Counted from the first letter of the stretch, positions 15,989 to 24,962 are shown. The stretch: DNA of 64,000 bases from an uncultured Bacteroidales bacterium (GCA_946404495.1 CAMJDT010000004.1:1-64000), one strand, 5' to 3'. The notes: generated by a model not told the origin, from the sequence alone. A program made the numbers and translations.

Positions 15989-16411
15989 TTGGTGAGAGTT
16001 AGGACAGAAAACGGGAAGGAGCAGGTGTGGTGTGCGTGGAGGCGCAAGTATGTGCGTCTGACGCCGGAGGAGTATGTCCGCCAAACGATACTGAGAGAAA
16101 TGGTAGATGAGCGGGGGTATCCGGCCTCGCTCATCGCTGTAGAAGTAGCGATACCGACCCCGCCGGAGATGCCGGCGAAGCGTGCGGATGCCATCATCTA
16201 TAACCGGCAGATGCAGCCGATGATGCTGATGGAATTCAAAGCCGACACGGTCGCGCTGACGCAGCGCACGCTGGATCAGGCTGCCGTCTACAACCGACTG
16301 ATCGGTGCCCCCTACCTCATCCTATCGAACGGCCGCGAGAGCATCGCGGCACGCGTGGAAGAGAACACGATAGCGTTTATGAAAAACATCCCTTTATGGA
16401 CCGAATTATAG
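15974..16411 (+). CDS. HsdR N-terminal-like nuclease-fold protein
   Basis: A 145-residue protein matching the type I restriction enzyme R N-terminal domain found as a stand-alone gene in many Bacteroidota. VWCAWRRKYVRLTPEEYVRQ near residue 18, then AIIYNRQMQPMMLMEFKA near residue 74, gives the D/E-x-K nuclease-fold core (MEFKA). No methylase or specificity subunit is near, so it is not a restriction system. The start is uncertain: GTG 15974 lies in the word repeat and GTG 15989 is an alternative. The end overlaps phoH by 16 nt. Confidence 0.7.
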   Translation: MIGDSLVRVRTENGKEQVWCAWRRKYVRLTPEEYVRQTILREMVDERGYPASLIAVEVAIPTPPEMPAKRADAIIYNRQMQPMMLMEFKADTVALTQRTLDQAAVYNRLIGAPYLILSNGRESIAARVEENTIAFMKNIPLWTEL

Positions 16412-17334
16412 AACTGAACGACAATACGGATACGTCCGTCTTTTATGGAGTAAACAATCGCAATATCCTCTGCCTCAAGAACCAGCACCCCGATCTCAGG
16501 ATCGTGGCGCGGGGATATCAGGTGAAGGTGAGCGGCGCGGAGGCGTCGATTAACCGCTTCGAGAAGAACCTACGGGCGGTGGAGCGCTTCTGCATCGCCA
16601 ACAACACGCTCAACGAGCAGCAGATCCTGACGCTGCTGCACGGCGACCAACCGCAAGAGTATCAGAAAGAGAGCCTGATATTGCACGGCGTGAACGGCAA
16701 GAGCATCGTAGCCAGATCGGTGAATCAGAAGCGGCTGGTGGATCTGTACGAAGAGAACGACCTCTTGTTTGCCACCGGCCCTGCCGGCAGCGGTAAGACC
16801 TATACGGCAATCGCGCTCGCGGTGCGAGCACTCAAGAACCGCGAGGTGAAACGCATCATACTAAGCCGACCGGCCGTGGAGGCAGGCGAGAAATTGGGAT
16901 TCCTGCCGGGCGACATGAAGGATAAGATCGACCCCTACCTGCAACCGCTGTACGACGCGCTAATGGATATGATTCCCGGTGCCAAACTCAACGAATACAT
17001 GGAGCGCGGCACGATACAGATAGCGCCTTTGGCCTTCATGCGCGGACGGACACTGAGTGATGCAGTCGTCATACTGGACGAGGCACAGAACACGACGAGT
17101 TCGCAGCTGAAGATGTTCCTCACGCGACTCGGCATCAACGGTAAGATGATCGTGACGGGCGATCTGACGCAGATCGACCTGCCGGCTTCGCAGCGGTCGG
17201 GACTGAAAGATGCTATCGCGCGCCTACGCGATATAAAAGGTATAGCCATCGTGGAGTTCAACCAGAAGGATATCGTACGGCATCCGCTGGTTTCGCGTAT
17301 TGTGGACGCGTACGCGAGGCAAGGTGAAAGTTGA
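16396..17334 (+). CDS. phoH: PhoH-like ATPase
   Basis: A 312-residue PhoH family protein, cytoplasmic. An N-terminal KH-like region (to about residue 95) is followed by the ATPase with Walker A GPAGSGKT at residues 128-135 and Walker B VVILDEAQNT near residue 227. PhoH proteins bind ATP and are linked to RNA metabolism; in many bacteria they sit beside ybeY. The gene overlaps the preceding reading frame by 16 nt and is followed by a GGTGAAA repeat and aroB. Confidence 0.92.
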   Translation: MDRIIELNDNTDTSVFYGVNNRNILCLKNQHPDLRIVARGYQVKVSGAEASINRFEKNLRAVERFCIANNTLNEQQILTLLHGDQPQEYQKESLILHGVNGKSIVARSVNQKRLVDLYEENDLLFATGPAGSGKTYTAIALAVRALKNREVKRIILSRPAVEAGEKLGFLPGDMKDKIDPYLQPLYDALMDMIPGAKLNEYMERGTIQIAPLAFMRGRTLSDAVVILDEAQNTTSSQLKMFLTRLGINGKMIVTGDLTQIDLPASQRSGLKDAIARLRDIKGIAIVEFNQKDIVRHPLVSRIVDAYARQGES

Positions 17335-17352
17335 AAGGTGAAAGGTGAAAAG
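17321..17352. repeat. AGGTGAAA word repeat
   Basis: AAGGTGAAAGTTGAAAGG and further AGGTGAAA copies span the end of phoH and the 20-nt gap to aroB. Confidence 0.75.
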
Positions 17353-17354
17353 GG

Positions 17355-18287
17355 ATGACGTTTGTATTGCAAGATAGGTGCATAAGGCGGAAATGGCCGT
17401 ATCCGACGCTGAAGATCAAAGGCGGCGCGGGGTGCAAGACGCTGAGGAACGCGGAGAAGGTCTGGGCGTTTCTGATGCGGCACGAAGCTACGCGGCGGGA
17501 TATGCTGCTATGTGTAGGCGGCGGCAGCATCAGCGACTTGGGCGGCTTTGCGGCCTCTACCTACAAACGCGGCATGCGTTTCGGCATCGTGCCGACGACG
17601 CTGCTGAGCATGGCGGATGCATCTATCGGCGGCAAGACGGGTATCGACTGGAAGGGCTATAAGAACAGCGTCGGCACTTTTCATAAGCTGGCGAAGACGA
17701 TCATCGATATGAGCTACCTTCAGACCCTACCGCAGCGGGAGTTCCTCAGCGGCATGGCGGAGGTGATCAAGACCGGAATGCTAAGCGGCAAAGAGGATTA
17801 CTACGCTGCGCTCCGGGCCCTGGAGGACGGAGCGATCAGCGAGGTGTTGGTGCTGCGGATTCGCGCCATCAAGGAGTCCATCGTACGGCGCGACCCCAAG
17901 GAGAAGAATATCCGCAAATGGCTCAACTTAGGCCACACCGTCGGCCACGCGCTGGAGGAACTGGCGCTGCAGCAAGGCCGCGACCTGCCGCACGGGTATG
18001 CAGTGATGCAGGGATTGGTGGCGGCGCTGTATCTGTCGGTGGTGAAACGCGGGTTGGACAGAGAGGTGCTGCGGGTAATGACGCACCTGATGATCGAGCA
18101 CTACGGTAAAATCGGCTTCACGTGCCGCGACTACGATAAACTCATCGCGCTCATGCGGCAGGATAAGAAGAACGTAGGCGGCGAGATCCGGTTTGTGCTG
18201 CTCAGGGCCATCGGCGAACCCGAATACGACTGCACGGCAAGCGAGGAGGAGATAAGGGAGGCGATGGAATATTTGTTTAGTCTTTAG
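17355..18287 (+). CDS. aroB: 3-dehydroquinate synthase
   Basis: A 310-residue NAD-dependent enzyme of the shikimate pathway that converts DAHP to 3-dehydroquinate. VGGGSISDLGGF (near residue 54) binds NAD, and DASIGGKTGID (near residue 89) and LGHTVGHALEE (near residue 193) carry the metal and substrate residues. It starts at FVLQD, which is an internal strand in typical AroB, so about 25 N-terminal residues are absent; the GGTGAAA repeat lies exactly where they would be. The catalytic core is complete, so activity is likely. Confidence 0.9.
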   Translation: MTFVLQDRCIRRKWPYPTLKIKGGAGCKTLRNAEKVWAFLMRHEATRRDMLLCVGGGSISDLGGFAASTYKRGMRFGIVPTTLLSMADASIGGKTGIDWKGYKNSVGTFHKLAKTIIDMSYLQTLPQREFLSGMAEVIKTGMLSGKEDYYAALRALEDGAISEVLVLRIRAIKESIVRRDPKEKNIRKWLNLGHTVGHALEELALQQGRDLPHGYAVMQGLVAALYLSVVKRGLDREVLRVMTHLMIEHYGKIGFTCRDYDKLIALMRQDKKNVGGEIRFVLLRAIGEPEYDCTASEEEIREAMEYLFSL

Positions 18288-18291
18288 TCGG

Positions 18292-18322
18292 GATGACGTC
18301 ATGACGTCATGACGTTATGACG
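18292..18322. repeat. ATGACGTC word repeat
   Basis: Four tandem copies of ATGACGTC/ATGACGTT directly after the aroB stop. Confidence 0.8.
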
Positions 18323-18372
18323 AAAAAAAATATAGTACTTTCGCCCGCATTTTAAAAATTCTTTACCAAAAT

Positions 18373-18404
18373 TTTGCATATGTCAAAATTTTGTAGTACC
18401 TTTG
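18373..18404 (+). promoter_or_regulatory. udk promoter
   Basis: TTTGC (18373-18377) and TACCTTTG (18397-18404). CAAAATTTTG occurs twice around the -33 element (from 18367 and 18384), and the region is nearly the same as the promoter at 13165. Confidence 0.8.
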
Positions 18405-18430
18405 CAGCCCGATAAGATAAATGTGCTTTT

Positions 18431-19045
18431 ATGTTCATCATCGGAATAGCGGGTGGCACCGGCTCGGGTAAAACAACGGTGGTCAGAAAACTCATAGAAC
18501 GCCTTCCGAAAGGCGAAGTCACTGTCATTCCTTTAGACTCGTACTACAACGACTCTTCGTCCGTTCCGCCGGAGGAGCGTCAGAAGATCAATTTCGACCA
18601 CCCGAATGCCTTCGAATGGCCGCTGTTGATCAAGCACCTGCAGGAGTTGAAGGAGGGTCATGCCGTAGAGCAACCGATCTACGACTACATCACTTCGACG
18701 CGTCAGAAGGATACGATACACGTGGAGCCGAGCGATATCATCATCGTGGAGGGTATCATGACGCTGCATCATCCGGAGCTGAGGGATGAGATGGACCTGA
18801 AGGTGTTCGTGGACGCGGACGGCGACGACCGTCTGATACGTGTCATCAAGCGCGATATCGTGGAGCGCGGACGTACCATCGAGGCTGTCATCGAGCGTTA
18901 CCAACGCGTACTAAAGCCGATGCATGAGCAGTTCATCGAGCCCTGCAAACGCTACGCCAATGTCATCATCCCGCAAGGCGGACACAACAACGCGGCGATC
19001 AATATGATGGCGAAGTTCATCAAGCAGCAGTTGAAGGATAAGTAA
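18431..19045 (+). CDS. udk: uridine kinase
   Basis: A 204-residue P-loop kinase that phosphorylates uridine and cytidine in pyrimidine salvage. Walker A GGTGSGKTT is at residues 8-16. DSYYNDSS and NFDHPNAFEWPLL (near residue 56) form the nucleoside site, and YDYITSTRQ and RDIVERGRT follow in the family order. The length is typical. It has its own promoter and is followed after 2 nt by the chromate transporter pair. Confidence 0.95.
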   Translation: MFIIGIAGGTGSGKTTVVRKLIERLPKGEVTVIPLDSYYNDSSSVPPEERQKINFDHPNAFEWPLLIKHLQELKEGHAVEQPIYDYITSTRQKDTIHVEPSDIIIVEGIMTLHHPELRDEMDLKVFVDADGDDRLIRVIKRDIVERGRTIEAVIERYQRVLKPMHEQFIEPCKRYANVIIPQGGHNNAAINMMAKFIKQQLKDK

Positions 19046-19080
19046 GGGTGAGCGGAGAGCGGTTAGCGGTTAGCGGCGAG
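19046..19080. repeat. AGCGGTT word repeat
   Basis: GAGCGGAGAGCGGTTAGCGG and a further GTTAGCGG begin right after the udk stop and are read as the first ten codons of the next gene. Confidence 0.75.
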
Positions 19081-19485
19081 GGACGCAGACTTCTGCAGTT
19101 ATTTTGGACGTACCTGAAGATCGGTACCTTCACCTTAGGTGGAGGCTATGCGATGTTGCCGCTGATTCAGCGAGAGGTGGTAGATGTGAGGAAATGGATT
19201 GACGAGAAGGAGTTTCTGAACATGATCGCCTTGGCGCAAGCCGCGCCGGGACTGATTGCCGTTAACAGTGCCATCTTTATCGGTCATCGGATAGCGGGTT
19301 GGAAAGGCGTGGTGGCCACGGTATTGGGCGCCGTGCTGCCGTCGATCGTGATCATATTGGCGATCGCGATATGGTTTCAGCAGTTTAAGGAGATAGGTTG
19401 GGTGGAGGCGATGTTCAAGGGCATCCGTCCGGCGGTAGTAGCACTGATCGCGGCAGCGGTCGTTAAGATGGCGAGGAAGATATGA
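19048..19485 (+). CDS. chromate transporter-like half protein 1
   Basis: A 145-residue membrane protein of the short-chain CHR family, in which two half-size proteins form one transporter. FTLGGGYAMLPLIQREVV near residue 30 and AQAAPGLIAVNSAIFIGHR near residue 68 are the family's paired signature segments, followed by several hydrophobic helices. The first ten residues are encoded by the AGCGGTT repeat, so an in-frame start within or after it may be the real one. CHR proteins export chromate in some species, but the physiological substrate here is unknown. It overlaps the next gene by 4 nt. Confidence 0.85.
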   Translation: MSGERLAVSGEGRRLLQLFWTYLKIGTFTLGGGYAMLPLIQREVVDVRKWIDEKEFLNMIALAQAAPGLIAVNSAIFIGHRIAGWKGVVATVLGAVLPSIVIILAIAIWFQQFKEIGWVEAMFKGIRPAVVALIAAAVVKMARKI

Positions 19486-20066
19486 TCTACTGGCAGTTGT
19501 TCATAGCGTTTGTGCGCGTCGGTCTCTTAGGCTTCGGCGGAGGCATGGCTATTATCTCGCTGATCCGCGAGGAGGTGATTGCGCACGGCTGGATGACCGA
19601 TCAGGAGTTTGTGGATATCGTCGCTATCAGTCAGATGACCCCGGGGCCTGTCGGTATGAACTGCGCGACCTATGTAGGCTATACCGCTACGGGCACGGTT
19701 TGGGGCAGTCTGTTGGCGAGCTTTGCCATCGTGCTGCCGAGTCTCATTATTATGCTGATCATCTGCCGCATCTACGACCGCCTGCAGGCGCGCTGGAGCG
19801 AGAATCGAATCTATCAGGTAGCGATGCGAGTGATACGGGTGCTGGTGGTGCTGTTAGTTGCCTATGCCGCGTGGAGCCTGATGAACCCGGCTTCGTTTAT
19901 CGATGCGATGAGTTGGGTCATCTTCGGCACGGTACTGCTGCTGAGTATCCTCCCCGACCTGACGGCCAGGACGCGGCTGAAGGGGACGAAGGCGGTGCAG
20001 GCAATCAGTCACCCGATGCTACTTATAGTGCTATCCGGGTTGGCCGGATTAGCACTATATATTTAA
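19482..20066 (+). CDS. chromate transporter-like half protein 2
   Basis: A 194-residue membrane protein, the second half of the split CHR transporter. LLGFGGGMAIISLIREEV near residue 13 and ISQMTPGPVGMNCATYVGY near residue 50 mirror the signature of the first half. About five hydrophobic helices follow. The start overlaps the previous stop (ATGA), consistent with equal production of the two halves. A TTAGATTT repeat directly follows the stop. Confidence 0.85.
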   Translation: MIYWQLFIAFVRVGLLGFGGGMAIISLIREEVIAHGWMTDQEFVDIVAISQMTPGPVGMNCATYVGYTATGTVWGSLLASFAIVLPSLIIMLIICRIYDRLQARWSENRIYQVAMRVIRVLVVLLVAYAAWSLMNPASFIDAMSWVIFGTVLLLSILPDLTARTRLKGTKAVQAISHPMLLIVLSGLAGLALYI

Positions 20067-20100
20067 GATTTAAGATTTCAAATTTTAGATTTTAGATTTT
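20064..20100. repeat. TTTAAGA/TTTTAGA word repeat
   Basis: TTTAAGATTTAAGATT and TTTTAGATTTTAGATT tract between the convergent transporter and helicase genes; it includes the last codons of the helicase. Confidence 0.75.
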
Positions 20101-22380
20101 TTCGAGTTTGGCGTAGGTGAGGAGGAGGGTCTTCTTGCCGTTTTTGTCGAAGAGGATATCGATCTTGTCGTTATCGTTCTCGCGATAGACGCGCTGGACC
20201 GTGCCGTCGCCGAAGACGCGGTGACGGACGCGGGTACCGGCTTCGTAGGCGGCAGAGGCAGGGGCAGAAGACTTGTCAGCCGTGACGCGCGTGAGGTTGC
20301 CGGGGCGCGGGGGAGCGGCAAAGCGGGTCTCGGGATCACGGGATACCGGGATACCGGTATAACGAGGCCCCGATGATCGTGTCTCCGTCTCGCCGGGCTG
20401 GGTGAGTTGAAGGCAATTGCGGTCGAGGTCGTTGAGGAAGCGCGACGGCGAAGAGAAATTGATGCTACCGTTCTTGAAGCGCTGCCGGGCGTAGGTGAGG
20501 TTGCAGACCTCCATCGCGCGGGTGATGGCGACGTACAATAGTCGCCGCTCTTCCTCCATCTCGGCATTGGATTTGCAGAACTGCGAGGGGAAGAGGTTCT
20601 CCTCGAGGCCTACGATATAGACGATCGGGAACTCCAGTCCCTTGGCGGCATGGACGGTGAGGAGCGTGACGCGCGGCGTGTGGTCCTGCAGGTTTTCGTC
20701 CTGGTCGGTGAGCAGACTGATCTCACCCAGAAAATCCTGAACGGGCGTGAAGGAGATGCCCTCTTGCATACGGCGGTCGACGAAATCGTGGATACCGGAG
20801 AGCAGTTCCTCGAGGTTGAGTTTGCGGTCGATACCCTCCTGGGTGGTGTCGAGTGCAGCCGCCGTCATGATACCCGACTCGCGCATGACGGTTTCGGCAA
20901 AGAAATAGGCGTCTTGTGTCTCGATGAGTTCCTGGAAACGCTGAATCATGGCGGCGAAGGATTCGAGTTTGCGTTTGGTAGCGGGCGCAGCGGGCAGTCC
21001 GAAGCCATCGGGGTTGGCGGCTACCTCAAACATGGATACCGCGCGTTCGGTGGCGCAGAGGGAGAGGCGCTTGACGGTGGTATCGCCAATGCCGCGTGCG
21101 GGATAGTTGATGACGCGGATGAGCGCCTCGTTGTCGTAGGGGTTGGCGGTGAGGCGGAAATAGGACACGGCGTCCTTGATCTCCTTGCGCTGGTAGAACG
21201 ACGTGCCGCCGTAGATGCGGTAGGGGATGTCGAAATGACGCAGTTCGTTCTCGAGCGCACGCGATTGCGCGTTGGTACGATAGAGTACGGCTACGTCGTC
21301 GGCTGTCGCGCGACGTCCGTCGCTGAGCGTGCGTCGCAGATAGAGGCTGATGCCTTGTACTACACCTTGCGCCTCCTCGCGGTCGGAGAGATAGCCGGTC
21401 AGACGCAGGCGTGCACCTTCGGCATTCTCGGAATAGACCTCCTTATAGATCTGGTTGGCGTTATGCTTGATGAGGCTGTTGGCTGCCCGCACGATGGTCT
21501 GCGTGCTGCGGTAGTTGCGCTCGAGCTTGAAGAGACGGGCGTTGGGATAGCCCTTCTGGAAGGAGAGGATATTGCGAATGTCGGCTCCGCGGAAGGAGTA
21601 GATGGACTGCGCGTCATCGCCCACGACGCAGATCTTGTTTTGGGGTTCGGCCAACTGCTTGACGATGAGGTACTGGGCATAGTTGGTGTCCTGGTACTCA
21701 TCTACGAGGACGTACTGGAAGATATTCTGATAGTAGGTCTTGACGTCGGGGTACTCTTGCAGGAGCTTGCAGAGATTGACCAAGAGGTCGTCGAAGTCCA
21801 TCGCGTTGGCGGCGCGGAGGCGTGCCTGATAGAGCTCGTAGAGATGACTCATCTCGTAGAGGCGTTCCTGATTGTCCTGCTTGCGGTAGTCGGCATTCAT
21901 CGCATAGGTCTCCGGGGTGATGAGGCGGTTCTTGGCGGCCGAGATACGGCTATGGATGACGGCGGGTTTGTAGATCTTGTCATCGAGCATCTGCTCCTTG
22001 ATGATCTGCTTGAGGAGCGATTTCTGGTCGGAGGTGTCGTAGATGGAGAAGTCGCGCGTGAAGCCGAGCCGCTCGCATTCGTGACGGAGGATGCGGTAAC
22101 AGATAGAGTGGAACGTTCCCATCCAGAGATAACGCGACATGGAGGCCGGCACCAGTTTCCGGATACGCTCCTGCATCTCGCGCGCGGCTTTGTTGGTAAA
22201 GGTGAGGGCGAGGATATTGCTGGCCTTGACACCCGAAGCGAGAAGGTAGGCAATCTTATAGGTCAGTACGCGCGTCTTACCCGAACCCGCTCCGGCAATC
22301 ACCAGTTGAGGTCCCTCATTATACGTCACCGCCGCCTGTTGCGACGGGTTTAAGTCCTGTATTTGTAGTAAATTATCCAT
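20092..22380 (-). CDS. UvrD/PcrA-type DNA helicase
   Basis: A 762-residue superfamily 1A helicase. Motif I is AGAGSGKTRVL near residue 31, motif II is VDEYQDTNYAQY near residue 220, motif III GDDAQSIYSFRGA near residue 246, and the C-terminal motif VI is VAITRAM near residue 610. The last 60 residues form the PcrA-type tail that begins GTRVRHRVFGDGTV and binds RNA polymerase in PcrA. A GATACC repeat (20331-20366) is in frame just before this tail and encodes a Pro/Arg-rich linker. The ATG at 22378-22380 is chosen because in-frame codons further upstream lie inside the promoter. Confidence 0.93.
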   Translation of the reverse strand: MDNLLQIQDLNPSQQAAVTYNEGPQLVIAGAGSGKTRVLTYKIAYLLASGVKASNILALTFTNKAAREMQERIRKLVPASMSRYLWMGTFHSICYRILRHECERLGFTRDFSIYDTSDQKSLLKQIIKEQMLDDKIYKPAVIHSRISAAKNRLITPETYAMNADYRKQDNQERLYEMSHLYELYQARLRAANAMDFDDLLVNLCKLLQEYPDVKTYYQNIFQYVLVDEYQDTNYAQYLIVKQLAEPQNKICVVGDDAQSIYSFRGADIRNILSFQKGYPNARLFKLERNYRSTQTIVRAANSLIKHNANQIYKEVYSENAEGARLRLTGYLSDREEAQGVVQGISLYLRRTLSDGRRATADDVAVLYRTNAQSRALENELRHFDIPYRIYGGTSFYQRKEIKDAVSYFRLTANPYDNEALIRVINYPARGIGDTTVKRLSLCATERAVSMFEVAANPDGFGLPAAPATKRKLESFAAMIQRFQELIETQDAYFFAETVMRESGIMTAAALDTTQEGIDRKLNLEELLSGIHDFVDRRMQEGISFTPVQDFLGEISLLTDQDENLQDHTPRVTLLTVHAAKGLEFPIVYIVGLEENLFPSQFCKSNAEMEEERRLLYVAITRAMEVCNLTYARQRFKNGSINFSSPSRFLNDLDRNCLQLTQPGETETRSSGPRYTGIPVSRDPETRFAAPPRPGNLTRVTADKSSAPASAAYEAGTRVRHRVFGDGTVQRVYRENDNDKIDILFDKNGKKTLLLTYAKLEKI
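20331..20366. repeat. GATACC repeat inside the helicase gene
   Basis: CGGGATCACGGGATACCGGG and ATACCGGTATAACGAGG are of the same word family as the intergenic tracts at 13089-13346 and 14131-14226, but here are translated (minus strand) as TGIPVSRDPET in a linker. Confidence 0.75.
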
Positions 22381-22387
22381 ATTCGGC

Positions 22388-22437
22388 TGCAAAAATACAA
22401 AAAAGTTTGCACATATGCAAATTTTTTTGTAATTTTG
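22388..22437. promoter_or_regulatory. divergent promoters sharing one -33 palindrome
   Basis: TTTGCACATATGCAAA (22406-22421) provides a TTTGC element on each strand. The plus -7 is TAATTTTG (22430-22437) for rsmF; the minus -7 is the complement of CAAAAATA (about 22390-22397) for the helicase. Confidence 0.75.
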
Positions 22438-22448
22438 CACGCTGAATT

Positions 22449-23786
22449 ATGTTGCCGATAGAATTTCTCGATAGAATGCGCCAACAGTTGGGGTCGGAAT
22501 CAGACCTGTTGTTTCGCGCTTTGGAGGAAGAACAGCCTACCAGTATCCGTCTGAATGACAAGAGGGATGTGTTGTCGTTCCCTTGTGACACGGCGGAGGT
22601 ACCTTGGCACATAGACGGTTACTATCTGGCAGAGCGTCCGCAGTTTACCTTGGATCCGTTGTTTCATGCCGGTTGCTACTACGTGCAGGAGGCGGCGTCG
22701 ATGTATGTGCAGCAGGCGCTGGAGCAGTACGTAAGGCGCGACAGCGTTGTGCTGGATCTGTGTGCCGCTCCGGGCGGTAAGTCCACGCTGATCAGTCAGT
22801 ACATAGGCGATGAGGGTCTGCTGCTGAGCAACGAAGTGAACCGTCAGCGCGTGTTTATCCTAAGCGAGAATATCCAAAAATGGGGCAACGGTAACACCGT
22901 GGTGACGCATAATACGGCAGAGGACTTCGGAGAGAGATGCCGGAATCTGTTCGACTGCGTGCTGGTGGATGCACCCTGCTCGGGTGAGGGTATGTTTCGC
23001 AAGGATCAGGACGCCCGCAAGGAATGGAGCGTGCAGAATGTGAAGATGTGCGCCGAAAGGCAAAGGAAGATACTGATGGACGTGTGGCCGTCGCTGAAGC
23101 CGGGCGGGATCCTGATTTACTCGACCTGCACCTTCAACGAGGAGGAGAATGAGGACAACGCGCAGTGGGTGGCCGACTGCCTCGGCGCGGATATCCTGCC
23201 GCTGCAGCACGATCCGTCATGGGGAATCACGGAGGGCTATCCCGGCTACCATTTCTATCCGCATAAGACTAAGAGCGAGGGATTCTACCTCTGCGTGCTG
23301 CGCAAGTACGACGACTCGTTCGCGCCTTACCGCGTGCGCGAGGGTAAGAAAGGTGATCCGACGGTGACCTATGAGGCGGAGATGCGCCGATGGCTCATCC
23401 ATCCCGAGCAGTGGGTGATTCGTCAGAACGACCGGTTCATGACGGCCTACCCCAAAAAGTGGAAGGAGCTGATCGAGTACCTGTCGACGCAGCTTATTTG
23501 TATCTCCACGGGCTTCGGTATTGGCGAAGAGAGAGGTCGATCCGTTGCGCCGCAGCATGCACTGTCGATGGCCAAGGCGCTCAATAAAAAGGCCTTCCCG
23601 AATCTGGAGTTGGATGTCGAGACGGCCTTAAAGTATCTGAGGCTGGAGGCGATCGATGCGCCTACGGATTTGCCTTTGGGGATTTTGCTTTTGACTTACC
23701 AGGGCGTCGCCGTTGGTTTCGCCAAGAACGTCGGGAACCGCCTGAACAACCTTTACCCGAAGGAGTGGAGGATTCGTCGATTGTAG
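22449..23786 (+). CDS. rsmF: rRNA cytosine-C5 methyltransferase, RsmF/NOL1/NOP2 family
   Basis: A 445-residue SAM-dependent RNA m5C methyltransferase. The SAM site is LDLCAAPGGKST near residue 100, DAPCSGEGMFRKD near residue 176 carries one conserved Cys, and YSTCTFNEEEN near residue 224 the catalytic Cys. The C-terminal third matches the RsmF-type extension with a PUA-like domain. The likely substrate is C1407 of 16S rRNA by family. The last 125 nt overlap the convergent DEAD-box gene. Confidence 0.9.
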   Translation: MLPIEFLDRMRQQLGSESDLLFRALEEEQPTSIRLNDKRDVLSFPCDTAEVPWHIDGYYLAERPQFTLDPLFHAGCYYVQEAASMYVQQALEQYVRRDSVVLDLCAAPGGKSTLISQYIGDEGLLLSNEVNRQRVFILSENIQKWGNGNTVVTHNTAEDFGERCRNLFDCVLVDAPCSGEGMFRKDQDARKEWSVQNVKMCAERQRKILMDVWPSLKPGGILIYSTCTFNEEENEDNAQWVADCLGADILPLQHDPSWGITEGYPGYHFYPHKTKSEGFYLCVLRKYDDSFAPYRVREGKKGDPTVTYEAEMRRWLIHPEQWVIRQNDRFMTAYPKKWKELIEYLSTQLICISTGFGIGEERGRSVAPQHALSMAKALNKKAFPNLELDVETALKYLRLEAIDAPTDLPLGILLLTYQGVAVGFAKNVGNRLNNLYPKEWRIRRL

Positions 23787-24921
23787 GTGTCTCGCCCAGT
23801 TCCTCGGGCACGGCAATACGTTCGATCTTCTTTTTCAGGAAAGACTCTATCTTACGGAAATATTTCTGATCATCGGGGCTGACGAAAGTCACAGCCTCAC
23901 CTTTGTTTTCGGCGCGGGCGGTACGTCCGATACGATGCACATAGTCCTCGGCATCGCGGGGTACGTCGTAGTTGATGACCAAGGGGATATCGTCCACGTC
24001 GATACCGCGGGCGACGATGTCGGTCGCTACGAGCACGTCGATTTTGGCATTGCGGAAGGCCAGCATGACTTCATCGCGCTCCTTCTGCTCCAGGTCGGAG
24101 TGCATGGCGCGGGCGTTGAGTCCCTTCTGGCGCAAGGCGATGGTAAGGTCTTTAACCCGCTGTTTCTTGCCGGCAAAGACGATCACCTTCTTCATACCCT
24201 CCTTGATAAGCGACTTCACCATCCGGGTCTTCTGGCCGTCGTAGAGACTGACGGCCATCTGATGGATCGTCTCGGGCGGACGGGAGATCGCGATCTGCAC
24301 CTCCACGGGGTCGTGCATGATCGCCTTCGCCATCTTGCGAATATCAGCCGGCATCGTAGCGGAGAACATGATCTTCTGGCAGTCCTGCGGAAGGCGTTTG
24401 TAGATGGTCATGATATCGTCGTAGAAACCCATATCAAGCATGCGGTCGGCCTCGTCGAGGATGAAATACTTGACGCCGGAGAAGTCGATGTCGTAGATAT
24501 TCATATGGGAGAGCAGACGTCCGGGCGTAGCGATGACGACATCAGCTCCGGTCTGCAGGCCGCGTATCTGCGTACCCCAGGCTCCGCCGTCGCGACCGCC
24601 GTAGACGGCCACCGAGGAGAAGGGCACGAAGTAACCGAATCCCTGCATCTGTTGGTCGATCTGCTGGGCTAACTCGCGAGTAGGCGCCATAATGATGGCA
24701 TTGAGTTTGTCGGGATCGTGGTTGTCGAACTCGAGGTTGGTGAGTAGCGGCAGGATATACGCCGCCGTCTTGCCGGTACCCGTCTGGGCGCACGATATCA
24801 CATCGCGGCCGTCGAGGATGACGGGTATAGTTTTTTCCTGCACCGGTGTACACTCGTCGAAATGCATATCCCAAAGGGCATCCAATACACCGTCGGAGAG
24901 AGGTAGTTCGTCAAAATACAT
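23662..24921 (-). CDS. DEAD-box RNA helicase, RhlE-like
   Basis: A 419-residue ATP-dependent RNA helicase. It shows the Q motif (FDECTPVQEKTIP), motif I AQTGTGKTAAY near residue 45, motif II DEAD near residue 157, motif III SAT, and motif VI HRIGRTARA near residue 330. The tail after about residue 380 is basic and low-complexity (Ser, Gly, Arg, Lys, Pro), as expected for RNA binding; it is antisense to the end of rsmF. It is the last gene of a minus-strand run that also has the epimerase, antiporter and thioredoxin. Confidence 0.93.
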   Translation of the reverse strand: MYFDELPLSDGVLDALWDMHFDECTPVQEKTIPVILDGRDVISCAQTGTGKTAAYILPLLTNLEFDNHDPDKLNAIIMAPTRELAQQIDQQMQGFGYFVPFSSVAVYGGRDGGAWGTQIRGLQTGADVVIATPGRLLSHMNIYDIDFSGVKYFILDEADRMLDMGFYDDIMTIYKRLPQDCQKIMFSATMPADIRKMAKAIMHDPVEVQIAISRPPETIHQMAVSLYDGQKTRMVKSLIKEGMKKVIVFAGKKQRVKDLTIALRQKGLNARAMHSDLEQKERDEVMLAFRNAKIDVLVATDIVARGIDVDDIPLVINYDVPRDAEDYVHRIGRTARAENKGEAVTFVSPDDQKYFRKIESFLKKKIERIAVPEELGETPTIDESSTPSGKGCSGGSRRSWRNQRRRPGKSKAKSPKANP

Positions 24922-24962
24922 AGTCTATTGTGTGTTTTTCATTTTGCTATAGGCGAGATCCC

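Noticed and set aside
20650..22353. 567-codon frame antisense to the UvrD-type helicase
   Set aside because: Repetitive Val/Gly/Glu/Leu composition, no motif, and the opposite strand has all helicase motifs.
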